Positions 11,500-22,300 of a stretch of 64,000 nt of DNA are shown here, piece by piece (within the stretch, counting starts at the first letter, position 1; each line of letters starts with the position of its first letter). Position numbers and translations under genes: made by a program. The stretch comes from Nigrospora sphaerica (lineage: Eukaryota; Ascomycota; Sordariomycetes; Amphisphaeriales; Apiosporaceae). The stretch is taken from assembly GCA_018287875.1 (NCBI GenBank), contig JAGVVL010000009.1:3224001-3288000 (forward strand), read 5' to 3'. Below the pieces are notes generated by a model. It saw nothing but the letters and a program-made list of their open reading frames with translations. It was not told the DNA's origin and did not search any database.

Positions 11500-13982
11500 T
11501 TACATGCTCTCCAGCTGCGGTGGGAAGTTATAGTTAAAGTCCAGAAGGCCATCCAACATCCAGTGCTGCGGATCGAAAAAGTCGTAATTCGTATCGCTCC
11601 CGTAGCCGAGACCCGCGATCATGCTGTTGGCACCCCCGTTCATACCGCTAGTCGTCGTGGGCGTCAGCGACCCATTGGCCGCCACCAAGCCGGGGGCCAG
11701 GTTGTTCGGCTGGGAGCCTTGCTGCTGTTGCTGTTGCTGTTGCTGTTGAGGGGCCATCAGGCTACTATCAAGATGAGTTGAGGATGCTGAAGACTCGTTA
11801 GCCGAGTCCGGATGAGTAGGTGGTTTGAGGGCTAATCAACGTTAGCATGGATGCTTTCCCAGTGCAGAAACAAAGCAAAGCCATGCGTGCGATTAGCCAG
11901 TGAGTGATGTCGGCCGTTCAGGTACTTACAGTCGATGGTACCGCGCCCCTGAGCCTGGTACTCCTCCCGCCATCGCCAGATGGAGTCGAAAACAAGACTC
12001 ATACTGTGCCTGCACCGCACCTTGAGCTGCAGGCTGTCGTCAATCTCCCAAGAGTCTCTGTCGCCTTGTTTTTCGCCGTCTATACGCGCGCCGTTCCACA
12101 TCTGCACCATAAGCTCGGCCAGCCTCCACTGAAGATCGTTGTCGACAACACTCGTGGAGCGGATCGCGCTGATGGTCTTGTGGAACAGCAATCGACCTCT
12201 TTCAAAGTCGATGGTCGTTTTGGCGAAAAAGGACCGCAGCAACTTGAGGAGCGCGAACCCTGCCGCCACCAGCATTTGCTGTATGTAGTTAGTGGCAAAC
12301 CGAAGGATCTGGTGATTGCTCTCCTTGAACAGGAGATCGAGCAGGCTCGACACGGCGCGCCACAGGCCCATGAGGTCGTCCATGTACCCGGGCGTCGTGC
12401 TCGAGTCGAAGAAGCCGGCGAGGTGCATGTGCACGGCAGCCGCCCGGAGGTGGACCTCGACGATGGGCGAGAGGCGCTGCGAGAGGATCGACGCCTGCAG
12501 CTCCTGAAAGTCGCGGCGGTACACGCGCATCAACATGGCCCGGTGCTCGTCGCCAGCGACGCCCCTCGGGTCGCTAGCGTTGCTGTACATTTCCTTGGAC
12601 ACCTTATCGCAGAAGCGTTCAATGCGCAGCCTGGCTTCCAGTTCGGGCGACAGCGTGAAAGGGCCGTCCTCGCCCGGACGTATGGCCAATGTCCAGTCGT
12701 ACAGCGTGCTGGCCGGTTGGCCATAGCCCGTACCTATCGACTGTGCGACAATGTTGCAGACCGCCCAGGTCGTCACGCGGTCGTGGAGCTGGTCTTTGTT
12801 CAGCTCGACCGAGACCCTCGAGAAGTCCTGCGTGTGGTTCGGGCGGTGCAGTCCTATGCCGGTGGCCGCCTTCATCATGACGCCGCACAAAATGTGCGAT
12901 GGGTCTGCTGTGGTGGTGCTGGTGGGCAGTGGCCACGTGCAAATCAGGCACAGGGCCTTGACAACGAAGTAGCTGTTAGGAACATCGCCCACGGTGCTCC
13001 AGAGCAGGCGGTGCAGAGGGCCGCCCGCCAGCTCGTGCAGGATGGTGGGCCGGGGCCGGTAGCGGCGCGACGCGATGGCGACGATGGACCAGAAGAGCAG
13101 CGCATGCTGCTGAAAGTAGAGGTCGGGGGATTGGTCTGGGTTGAGGAAGGGCAGGAAGGGGTGGTAATATTTGAAGAATTCGTCGAAAAGGCCGGCGACG
13201 TCGGCATCCGTCAGGCGGACCGTCTCGAGTTCGTAGGCGTAATGGGTCGGAACGCCGTACGAGCCGCCGCGTTTCAGGGTCAGAAGCGAGTTGACGGCCT
13301 CGTCGGAGCCCATGAGGGACGGGTTGCGGGTGTGCGAGTAGGCGCTGTTGGCGACGGGGGACTGGAGCTGCGAGTTGTTCATGACCTCGTCGTCTTCGTC
13401 CATGACATAGCCTTGTGCCTTGGCCTGGGCCATGTTGCGCCGCAGGCGGTCTATTTCTTTCTCCATCTCGGCATGTTTGGATCGCTTGCCCACGCGCTTA
13501 AAATTGGATTCGATCTTGCAGTCGAGCTTCAGGCGGTTGCAGCGACCGCAACTCTGGAAGGGGTCCTGTACAACGTCGCACCGCAACTGTAACGAGGGGA
13601 ACGGCGCGTCAGTCGAGGCAGGCCAAGGTGAAGCGCACGAGACGGCGCATAAAGGGCGCATGTATGTCTTGGGGGAGTGCGGGTTTACGGTTGTGTGGCA
13701 CATGCGGGAGGGGGGAGGGTTGGGTTGAAAGCCACAAGTTGACTCACTCACTTTCTGCTGGCGACACTCGTTGCAAGCGCGCTTGACGCCGGGCTGGCGC
13801 TTCTTCTCCGACTCGAGGAGGGACTGTTCGTCCTCGCCGCCCATGGGGCTGCCGGGACTGCTGTCCATGGCGCCGATGCTCCTCTTCCGCTTGATGGTGG
13901 AGCCGAAGCCGTGGGAGGCGCTGGCGGGCGAGGTCGGGCTCAGCGACGCGGAGGCGGCGCCGGCGAGGGAGTGGCCATCCAT
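11500..13982 (-). CDS. Zn2Cys6 transcription factor (Leu3/War1-like)
   Basis: A nuclear DNA-binding regulator, predicted 724 aa from three exons: 13982-13752, 13586-11930 and 11786-11500. The zinc cluster is complete after splicing, with spacing C-x2-C-x6-C-x9-C-x2-C-x6-C (Cys70, 73, 80, 90, 93, 100). It is followed by a basic linker and a short coiled coil (KHAEMEKEIDRLRRNM), as in Leu3/War1-type factors. Residues of about 190-560 form a fungal transcription-factor middle domain. The last exon has ten Gln (643-652) and ends in an aromatic/acidic tail (YDFFDPQHWMLDGLLDF) that resembles an activation domain. The start ATG at 13982 gives MDGHSLAG. Intron 1 (165 bp) splits the zinc cluster, is a multiple of three and has no stop. 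Intron 2 is 143 bp. The exact target pathway cannot be read from sequence; Leu3/War1 membership is from similarity I recognise, not a search. Confidence 0.88.
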
Positions 13983-16336
13983 GCCGGTGGACAAGGGGCG
14001 CGTACCGCCCGAGCCAAGGGCTGGTGACGGTGTGATGCAATGCGACGCGATGCGGCGCGGCGCAGCGTTCCCACTTGGCAGGGCGGACCGACGGATACTT
14101 GGGCACCGAGAGGTCCGAAATCGCGTTGTCGTCTGGCCAGTACAGTGAGCAGACGAAAGTCTGCCGATTTGCGGAGGAAATGTCGAAAACTGGCGGCTTG
14201 AGCGGGGATGAGAGCGACAATAGCGAAAAATTTCGCCAGCCTGCCTGATCGGGGGATGGGCTGGGCTTGGGGTGAAAGTGGGCAAGCGGGGTGCGCACAA
14301 CCACCGCCTATTGCCTTGCCATCCAATGCGAGGTCCGTACGAGACCTCGAGGGAACCCGGCAGGCAGAGAGACAGAGCTTCGGAAAGAGGTAATGGGATA
14401 TGGCTTACACAGGTTGGCCCGTGGCCAATGAAGTGTTCCTGCCGGGATCAGGTAAGATGTAAGTTAGGTAAGGCCATGTAGGAAAGTAATGAACGAGTCT
14501 GTAACCGGGGGTTCTTGTTCCCTCCCATACCCGTACAGGCGAGGTAGGGCACCTGGGTATCCATTTTCTCACCGTCCACCATCCGGGATCGTGTCCCTTC
14601 CGCCTCCCCCCGCAAATGCGCTCGAGAAGGGGGGTCCCAAGGGTCTCTCTCTCTCCATTCCACCCGCCGTCAGAGCGCCACGTTTGGTTCGTGGGCATTG
14701 GGTCGGGTGGGTTGCCCGTGGCGTGGATGGTGGAGGGGGTGGGAAGCCCGCCGGCGGTCGGGTCTTTCGTTCTGCCGACGCCAGGCGCTTACTGCTTGCT
14801 GCAGTCTTCTTCTACTTGCATTAGCGAGGGGGCAGCCCGGGCGAGTGCAACAGTCATTGGCTTGGAAACCCGTAGGGGGGATCGTGGTGGTGGTGATGAG
14901 TGGTCGCGCAACTGCAGGTCTGGATGCCCGCAAGTCTCAGTGGATGGGGACGCCTTGGCCGGACGGGATGGATGCAGTGGCAACCCCCGGCCGACTGGGC
15001 TGCCCTGGTGACGCCAATGGCCGTTATGCGCTGTTTAACAAGCACCGTGCTTGCCATCCATGGTCTTCGGGCACAACCGTTGGGTTGATTTCCCCATACA
15101 TGCGATGATCCATGTACGGAAAAGCAAACCCACAACGCAGAGGGGACGGCAAGCAAGCAGGGTCCTAGTAGGCAACCTTTGACTAAAACGTACCCGCCCG
15201 ATCTCGAGTGACAGCCGGCGACCGGCCTCGGGCTTGATGCAGCCGTGCAGCCGACACGCGCTTACTTCGAGATAGTGACGTCCACATCGTACATTGGGAG
15301 GGGGGTTTGGCTATCTTCCATATCTGTGCAGGCTATCTGCGCCAGCTGCAACACGAAACACCAGTGCTTACCGATAGAACTCGGCGGGACTCGTGGGACA
15401 CCTTGATGACCATATAGGTGCTACCACGCAGGCTGGTTTACTTTAGTAATGGCGCATCCATGGAATACTTCTAGGCCCCCCCTGCCACACCAGATGGCGG
15501 CGCCTCAGTATGGAATCAACGCCGGACTGGTTCGTCCGAAGGGGTCAACTTTGGTTGCGGGTTTCGGTACTCGATACTGGAAGCTCGTACCTACGACCCC
15601 CAGATTCCCCATAGATGACTCGGGGACAGAATCCACCCCTGTAAATAGTAGCTCGCTGAGCGGCTTTGCCTTGGGCGGTAAAGGCTTTCCTTTTTCTTGT
15701 CTTGGACCCTGACCGACAGAAGAGGACCACGCGGCGCCCCTCCCGACGGCCGGAGCGATCGGAACACGGCTAGCTAGGTGAGTACATGGAATCTTAGTAC
15801 AATTACTTTGGAGTAGATAGCCCTCACTCTCAGCAAGTCACCTTCCCCTTCTATAGCTACACTGTATTTACCTACATACATATCTGGGCAGTATGCGTCG
15901 CCAGTGGAATATACTCAAGGCGTTCGGGTCCGCTGGAAGAAGGCCTTTCTTTCGCCTTCAGACCGACAGCGTATCACCAGCTGGGCATCACAACAGAGCT
16001 CCCCGGAAGCACATTTGCCTGTCCCCGCCCAGGCGGTGGCTTGCCTTCCACGAAGTTCATTGGGTTTGGCCGTAGTGCTCGTTGCCCGTCCAGTAAGAAG
16101 CACGGGAGGCGCGCCGGCCTGCATCGGCATGGGCGTCTCGTGGTCTCGCCTTTGCCCATCACATCCACATCCGCTCTTCCTCGCATCCGTCGGAGAAACC
16201 AAGAGGGTGTCTTTTGCGCTGCTGTCCACGCTGGCTGCGGCATCCGCGCCACCCCGAAGCTGCTCGCCGCCAACTCCCCACAAGACCCGAGACCTCGAGT
16301 TGCCCCCAGAACGACCCTACGGGCACCCCTGGCGCC
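13983..16336. other. Intergenic region between divergently oriented genes
   Basis: Lies between the start of the Zn2Cys6 gene (minus) and the start of the small plus-strand gene. It contains the long 5' leader region of the factor, with an open frame extending about 106 codons upstream of its ATG that I read as leader. No other gene, RNA or mobile element is supported. Confidence 0.5.
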
Positions 16337-16697
16337 ATGGGGACAGAGCGCAGCGCCCCCAAGCCGCCCGCCGCCGAAGAGCCGCGCCCGCCACCGGAGA
16401 GGTCGCTCTTCAAGGGGCGCTTGCGGCCGGTTCCTCGACCCCCGATCGCGCCGTCCTACACGGTGCCGCCCAGAACCGAGGAGATGACCATCAGGAGCGC
16501 GTCGGACCGGAGAGAAACCCGTACGTGGCCAGACCGCCCACCACGTCGCCCCGGCGCAACGCCGGCACCGCTGCTTACTAACTCCCCGCGCGCAACCGCC
16601 AGCAGAGCGGGCGGTGGTTCGCTCCATCGCTGTATCTCGACCGTTCGTGGACCCCTCGGTGCTGCGCCGCCGCCCTCGGAGCCGGACGGGAGCCTGA
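16337..16697 (+). CDS. Small two-exon gene, protein of unknown function
   Basis: Predicted 92-aa basic, Pro/Arg-rich protein. Exon 1 is 16337-16520, starting at an ATG in strong context (GCGCCATGGG). Exon 2 is 16603-16697, ending at TGA. The 82-bp intron has a GTACGT donor, a perfect TACTAAC branch sequence at 16576-16582 and a CCAG acceptor; a second CAG three bases on gives an in-frame one-residue variant. Third codon positions are strongly G/C as in neighbouring genes. The protein has a central SLFKGRLRPVPRPP segment, a MTIRSASDRRE segment and a basic C-terminal tail (LRRRPRSRTGA). There is no signal peptide, membrane segment or domain I recognise. It converges on the glycosyltransferase gene downstream. 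I infer that it is a real gene from the splice signals and codon use; function is unknown. Confidence 0.5.
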
Positions 16698-17072
16698 CCA
16701 GCGACAGCTCGCCCAGTCTTGTCCTTTGCCCCTTCCCCGTATGAACCCCGGTATGGTTCCCCCGTGAAATGTCATAGAAGCTTACATACAAAAGTACCCG
16801 TGGGCAGTAAGAAGGGTTATGGGTCAGAGACATCGACTAGGTTCAAAAGATTTGTTCCGGTTGCCTGGGGGCGAATAAACCATGCTTAGTTTGTCCTGCC
16901 CATCAATGGGGAGTTCACACCAGCTTGGGCGTCCATACGTCGATGATCGGAACTTCCAAGTACCCCCCTGCACTAACCATGGCCGCATCACATGGCGTCC
17001 TCCCTCTCTACCAGGCGCCAATGTCGGGAATAGGGGGTTGGTCTCTTTATATCAGTATATTGTTCCAACTGC
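16698..17072. other. Convergent 3' intergenic gap
   Basis: 375 bp between the stop codons of the small unknown gene (plus) and the glycosyltransferase (minus). Presumably both 3' untranslated regions; nothing else seen. Confidence 0.5.
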
Positions 17073-18497
17073 TTACAAACATCTCTTGGCAAGGCTCTGG
17101 ACCAGGGGCACGTTTACTCCCGTAGTCTTGCCCTGGCTCTCCATTCCCACCGACATCCAGGGGCTGGTGTGGCACACGCGTTCGCTCTCGTCGTACATCC
17201 AGGCGACGCAGGAGTGCCGCCGGAATCTGCGCCCGCAGAGGGCCCGGCAGGCCTCGGCCGTGGCCACGCTCTCGGTTTCCGAGCCCAGCACGCCCACGTG
17301 GTTCCAGTTCCGCCGGAGCGGCTCGCGCGCCAGCTCGTCGAGGCCCGGGGCGCCCAGGAGCCGCCAGGTGTCGAGCCAGAGCGGGGGTCGCGTCATGTTG
17401 CCGAAGATGGCGTGCGTCGCCCGCATGAGCTCGGGCGTCTTCATGGAGTGGAACGAGACCATGGGGTCGCAGATGCGGTCGCCCGAGATCTTAGACGTCA
17501 CCGGCCCTTCGCCGTTGAAGAAGCGCGTGTAGCCCTCCTGAAGCCAGAGGCCCAGCTTCCGGTACGCGGCCGCCACGTGCCAGTCGCCCAACGGCGTGGT
17601 CAGGGATTCCACGTAGGCCTGGGCCACAACCATGGGGTTCTCCTCAAACAGGAGCTTCATGGCCGCGTTGGAAATGACAATGCCCGAGCCTCCGTGGGCA
17701 AAACGTCCATTCCAGGCACCCTGGGCATTGCCCAGGTACAGTTCCTGGCGGGGGTCAAAGTGGCCCAGGAACTGCTCCAGGGAGGGCCGAATCAAGTAGG
17801 TGTCGTCGTCAACCAGCAGGAACCACTTTGCCTTGGGGAAGTGCGTCCAGGCGAGCTCCAGGCTGGGAATGAACTGGACTCCACACGCCAATGTTAGTCA
17901 GCTGTCCCCAGCACTACAGCGAGCGACGGTTCCAGGGAGCGGTACCTTGATGGAGTCCATCTCCCAGCCAAAATCTTGGGCGAGGCGCTGTGCCAGCGCG
18001 TCGTCCTTTTTCTCCATGGCCGCCTCCATGCGTTCGTATTTCTCGATCCTGGCCACCGACTGGCTTGGGAAGTGGGAGACCCTCTGCATGGCCATCTTGG
18101 CCACGTTATGAATGGCGATGGGCTTGCCCTTGTAGTCAGGCTGGTAACGCCACGAGCCGACGTCAAAATCGGCGGTGAAGAGGACGTTGTTGAACTCTTG
18201 GCCATTCTGCAGGATGTCGACCCAGCCCGAGAGGCGGGCCTGCGAGCCGTAGCCCGTCTTCACGACAAGGGCCACGTCGTCGGCCAGGCGGACGGGGAAG
18301 GGCAGCGGCCGCTGCAAGAAGGCGGCGGTGGTGAGGGTCGGCTGCAGGAGCGTGCCGAAGTTGAACTGGCCCCAGGCGCGCAGGTAGTGGTCGTTCGGCA
18401 GGAACAGCCACATGAGCAGCACGACGGCGGTGGAGGCCACGAGCAGCACCCGCGCGGCGCGCAAGGCCGCCCTCACGTAGACCCGGCTGAGGTACAT
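17073..18497 (-). CDS. Type II membrane glycosyltransferase, GT31/fringe-like
   Basis: Predicted 450-aa Golgi/secretory-pathway glycosyltransferase from two exons (18497-17946 and 17873-17073) joined by a 72-bp intron with GTACCG donor, CTAAC branch and CCAG acceptor. A cytosolic N-terminus of about 13 residues is followed by one hydrophobic anchor (about 14-33, VLLVASTAVVLLMWLFL), as in type II enzymes. The catalytic region has WFLLVDDDTYLI with the DDD metal-binding motif at about 206-208 and FAHGGSGIVIS further on, the pattern of fungal fringe-like GT31 proteins. The last 80 residues contain spaced cysteines (EACRALC, CVAWMYD, VCHTSPW) that resemble a PAN/apple fold. The donor sugar and acceptor are not predictable from sequence. 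Start chosen as the only ATG preceding the anchor. Confidence 0.82.
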
Positions 18498-19360
18498 GCT
18501 GGGCGCGCGTGGTGCTGAGGGTTTCGGTCCTGGTTGGGAAGCTTGAGGCGGCGGGCGATGTCACAAGCTGAGATCTCGGCACCGTCTGCAGACGATCGGT
18601 CACGGTGCAGCAGGTTTGCGCAAACGCGTACGCCGAACGCGCGGACTGGCCATCCTCAGGGGCGACGCTCGCCGACACGCAACCGGCCGGTGGATTCTTA
18701 TATGGAGAAAGGCGGGAGGCATTGGCCGGGCTGCGATACAGAGAGCCTCAGCGTCTCAAGATCCGCAGGTCGCAATGTAATAAGCGTCCCACACACGAGT
18801 CAGAGATGTCGGCGGTCGAGTTCCACACGCGTCGGCTTGGCTCGCCTGCGGGTGGACTGGATAGGGCTTGACGACCCGCAACCTGAGCCGTGGTCAACCA
18901 AAGCTCGGCTGCACGGGTGCGACCTTGGGACTACAAAGCGTACCCCTTTCAGCCCTGTTTCCCTGTTTCCCTGTTTCCCTGTTTCGCGCAATACGGTATC
19001 ACGAGTGTCTCACGGTCCTCGTCGCGACGCATGGCCGAAAGCCGCCAACAGCACCAGTCATGCATAATTGTTTGACGCCGGTAGACGGGCCACGTCGGTC
19101 TATAGCTGAAACGGCGCAAGGAGTGTGACGGCGGTGCTTTAAGCAGAGGGTGCACGGCCGTGAGAAGAGAGCCCTTTACGTTTACCTAGCCCCTCCAGCC
19201 CCGTCCGCTGCTAAGCCGCACGGTCTCGACCGCCTCAGCCTCGCCAAACAACCTCCTTTAGGGGCTGTGCTCTCTCTTGTAATTACAAGTAGGGCCTAAC
19301 GTGCGTGGCAAGTACAGTGTGAATAAGGTACATGGCGAATAGGGCTTGAGAAACCAGCCT
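18498..19360. other. Intergenic region with a short tandem repeat
   Basis: Separates the 5' end of the glycosyltransferase from the 3' end of the WDR6-like gene, both on the minus strand. It contains the four-copy CCCTGTTT repeat at 18953-18984. No gene is supported. Confidence 0.5.
18953..18984. repeat. CCCTGTTT x4 tandem repeat
   Basis: Four perfect, contiguous copies of the octamer CCCTGTTT, located about 460 bp upstream of the glycosyltransferase start codon and in its likely promoter. Confidence 0.9.
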
Positions 19361-22300
19361 TTACAACTCGGCCGGTCCAGCCGCATTCCACATCTCCAAC
19401 CCCACGCCGCCGACCACAACCCTGTCTCCCGGCAGCTGTTCCAGGTCGCCCGCGTCCGCGACGGAGCTGTGCCCGTGGTGGAGGAGCTGGATGCGCGGGC
19501 TTGCGCCTTGCCAGTCGGCAATCCTCCACTTCACCACCCTCTGGTCGTTGCCCGTACTGACGACGACGGCCTGGCTCTGGCTCAGGGTGCCGTTGAGGAT
19601 GGCAACGCCCGTGATGGCCGCCGCATGCGCAGATCGAACGATGCACTTGGACGGGAAGACGAAACGCCCCGTCCCGTCCCGCCGTAGATGCGCGACCCCG
19701 AGCGCGTTGTCGTCACCCCCGGCCGCCACGAGTACGCATTTGCCTTCCGCGCCGTCAACCTCCCGAAGGTCCAGCGACTTCATAGTGCTTTGGTGCAATT
19801 TTGTAATCGCGACGGTTGCGAAGTCCGCTACCGAGACGCCCGTCGCGCCACTGGAGACATCGGCCTGCCAGACGGTCAGATAGCCATCCGTCGCCGCCGT
19901 GAGGACCTGAACCGTCTGGTTGTCGACATGAAGATAGCGCAATTGCGTCATGCACGCCCCCGTGTAGGAACCTTTTGCGAGGATCCGGAACCCGCCATCC
20001 TTCGAGTAGCGGTACGCCTTCAGGCTGGAGTCGGAGAAGACCATGGACACCAGGAATTCGGCGCTCGCATCTGACTCGTCGTCGCCAAGACACCGCACGT
20101 CGAAGTCCATGATCCTCAGGTCGCCCACTTCGGTACGGTCGGGGAAGACTGCCTCGCACAGTATGCCCAGCTCTTTGTGCTGCGACTGGAGGGGCGTCGT
20201 CTTCCACACGAAGAACTCTTCGTTGCCACCGCTGCTGAACAGGCGACTCTGCCCATGCCATTTGAGAGCCTGGATGCCTGCAGTGTGCTTCTCTACCATG
20301 GCTAGACACCGCAGCTTCGCCCTGACCGCGTCGTAGCTCCATATCCTGATGGTCGTGTCTTCTGCCGCTGTTGCTACGTAGTGGCCCGAGGAAGCCACAG
20401 CGCGGATTTCCCTCCCATGGCCGCCTTCCTTTATCGTCCGGTGCGGTGCACGGCTCTGTGAGAATACGCAAAGCCGCGATGTCTTGGTGAATACGAACCG
20501 GAAGGCGTCCGCCGAGGCGGACAACGGCGTGTAAGCGAACATTCTGTGCGCGCCACCGCAGTCCACCGTCACAATCTCCCGAGCCTGCGTCTCATTCCAA
20601 ACGACAAAATTCTTGCTGCGGAAGCCACAGAGCATCAGATCTTTGGTGCCGTCTGCGTTCACGAAAAACCAGGCATCTTCGATGATGGGGCCGAAAGGAG
20701 GGGTGGTTTCGTGCAGCAGCTGGAGATGGAAGCGGTCGTCCGTCCTGGATACTTGATGAATCCGGTACTTCCCATCCCGACTAGTGGTGAGGATACTCGT
20801 CGGCTGGCCGCCGGCCTCAGATAAGATGGAAATCGAGGTGACTGCGTCCTTGGTGGCAGCCTCCACTTCAGGCTCGGCGCGACGATACCCGTCCTGGGTG
20901 GGTTGCAAGACTGTGATCACGCCTTTCCTTGACCCCAGCAGAAGAATATCGCCGCATAATGCCGCAGACGTAACCCCAAAGGTCTTATCCAGGTGGACCG
21001 TGATTTCTGTCACCTCCACGGCCTGGTCTGAGCCCCTTATCTGGAGAAGGACAGCGTCAGAGCTGCCGAGGATATCGACTAGAAACAAGCCTCGCTCCTC
21101 CGGAAATTCCGCAGGGCCATGGCCGCCGGGTTCGTGCGAGCGCGACTGCTCTCTGTCCTTAACCCCGCGGGAGACGTCGAATAGGCCCGCCACTTTGCCA
21201 GCCACCCTAGTGAGTGGCTCCACGGTCGGAACATCAGAGTCGCGATAGAGGAAAATGGCGCCCGAGGCAGTGCCGATCAGAGCCCTCCGGCCGCCATTCA
21301 GGCTTGCAATGACGGTGTAAGAGCACAGGGCCGAGTGAGACTCGGCGGATAACGTCACTTCGTACCATGACAACTCGGTTTGGAAGGTTCCTCGGAAGAG
21401 ACGGCCCGAATTCGTGACGGCTAGGAGGCACGACTCGGAGAGAAAATTGTAGTGGTTGAATGTCTCCTTGACCTTTTTGACTTTGGAGCCCTTGCGCTGG
21501 GTTTGCACCTGGGGGTTTGGCGGCGACGGAACGGCTGAGATCCCTGCGTCAAGCCGTTGGGCATCGGTCTCGTGCCGATGTTGCGACGCAGAGTCCGCGG
21601 TATCTCCATAAATTTCGCGATCCGGAGGCCGTGCCACTACGGCGGCAGTGGGGATCTCTGCCAGGTATCTCGGCGCATTACTGTTGGATGCGCTCAGCAA
21701 AGATATCTTGCTATCGGAGCCTCCTGTAGCGATCAACAGCTCCCGATTGGCCGTCTGTGTTTGGGCATGCGACCAAATGTGCTTTCCGACGTGGTTTGCG
21801 AATGTGCCTTGATGCGAGAGTTGTGCTGATGCCTGGGGACCCCGATCTCGGTGGGAAAAAAGCCATTTCTGCGCCGTAGCATCTTCACCAAAAGACCACA
21901 GCACAACATCAAGCCCGGAGGGACCGTCCGTAGCCGGCTGAGCGTTGGAAAAGGCAACATCCCAGATGCGGGACGCATGGCCCATGACGACGGCGAGGCA
22001 CCGTGTCGCCTCCGTCTCTCCGCCAGTGAAGTCGAGACTGTCCCCGAAGCCGGTTTGTCGCGCAGCCGAAATCTTCTCGTAGAACTTGGCGTGCCGGTCG
22101 CCGTGGGCCTCGCGCACTTCGGTCACGTCCCAGATACGGATCGTCCGGTCATCACTGCAGCTGGCCAACAGCGTCAGAGTCTCTCCGTTCTCTAGCCGTA
22201 TCCGGGGCGAGATGCAAACGCCAAAAATGGATCCTTCGTGACCCGAGAAGACGAATTGGATGTCACAGCGCGCCTCTGACGCCTCGGAGCTCGCATGGTA

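Noticed and set aside
11904..13592. 562-codon plus-strand open frame
   Set aside because: It is exactly antisense to exon 2 of the Zn2Cys6 factor; such mirror frames arise from GC-rich third positions and the translation has no domain.
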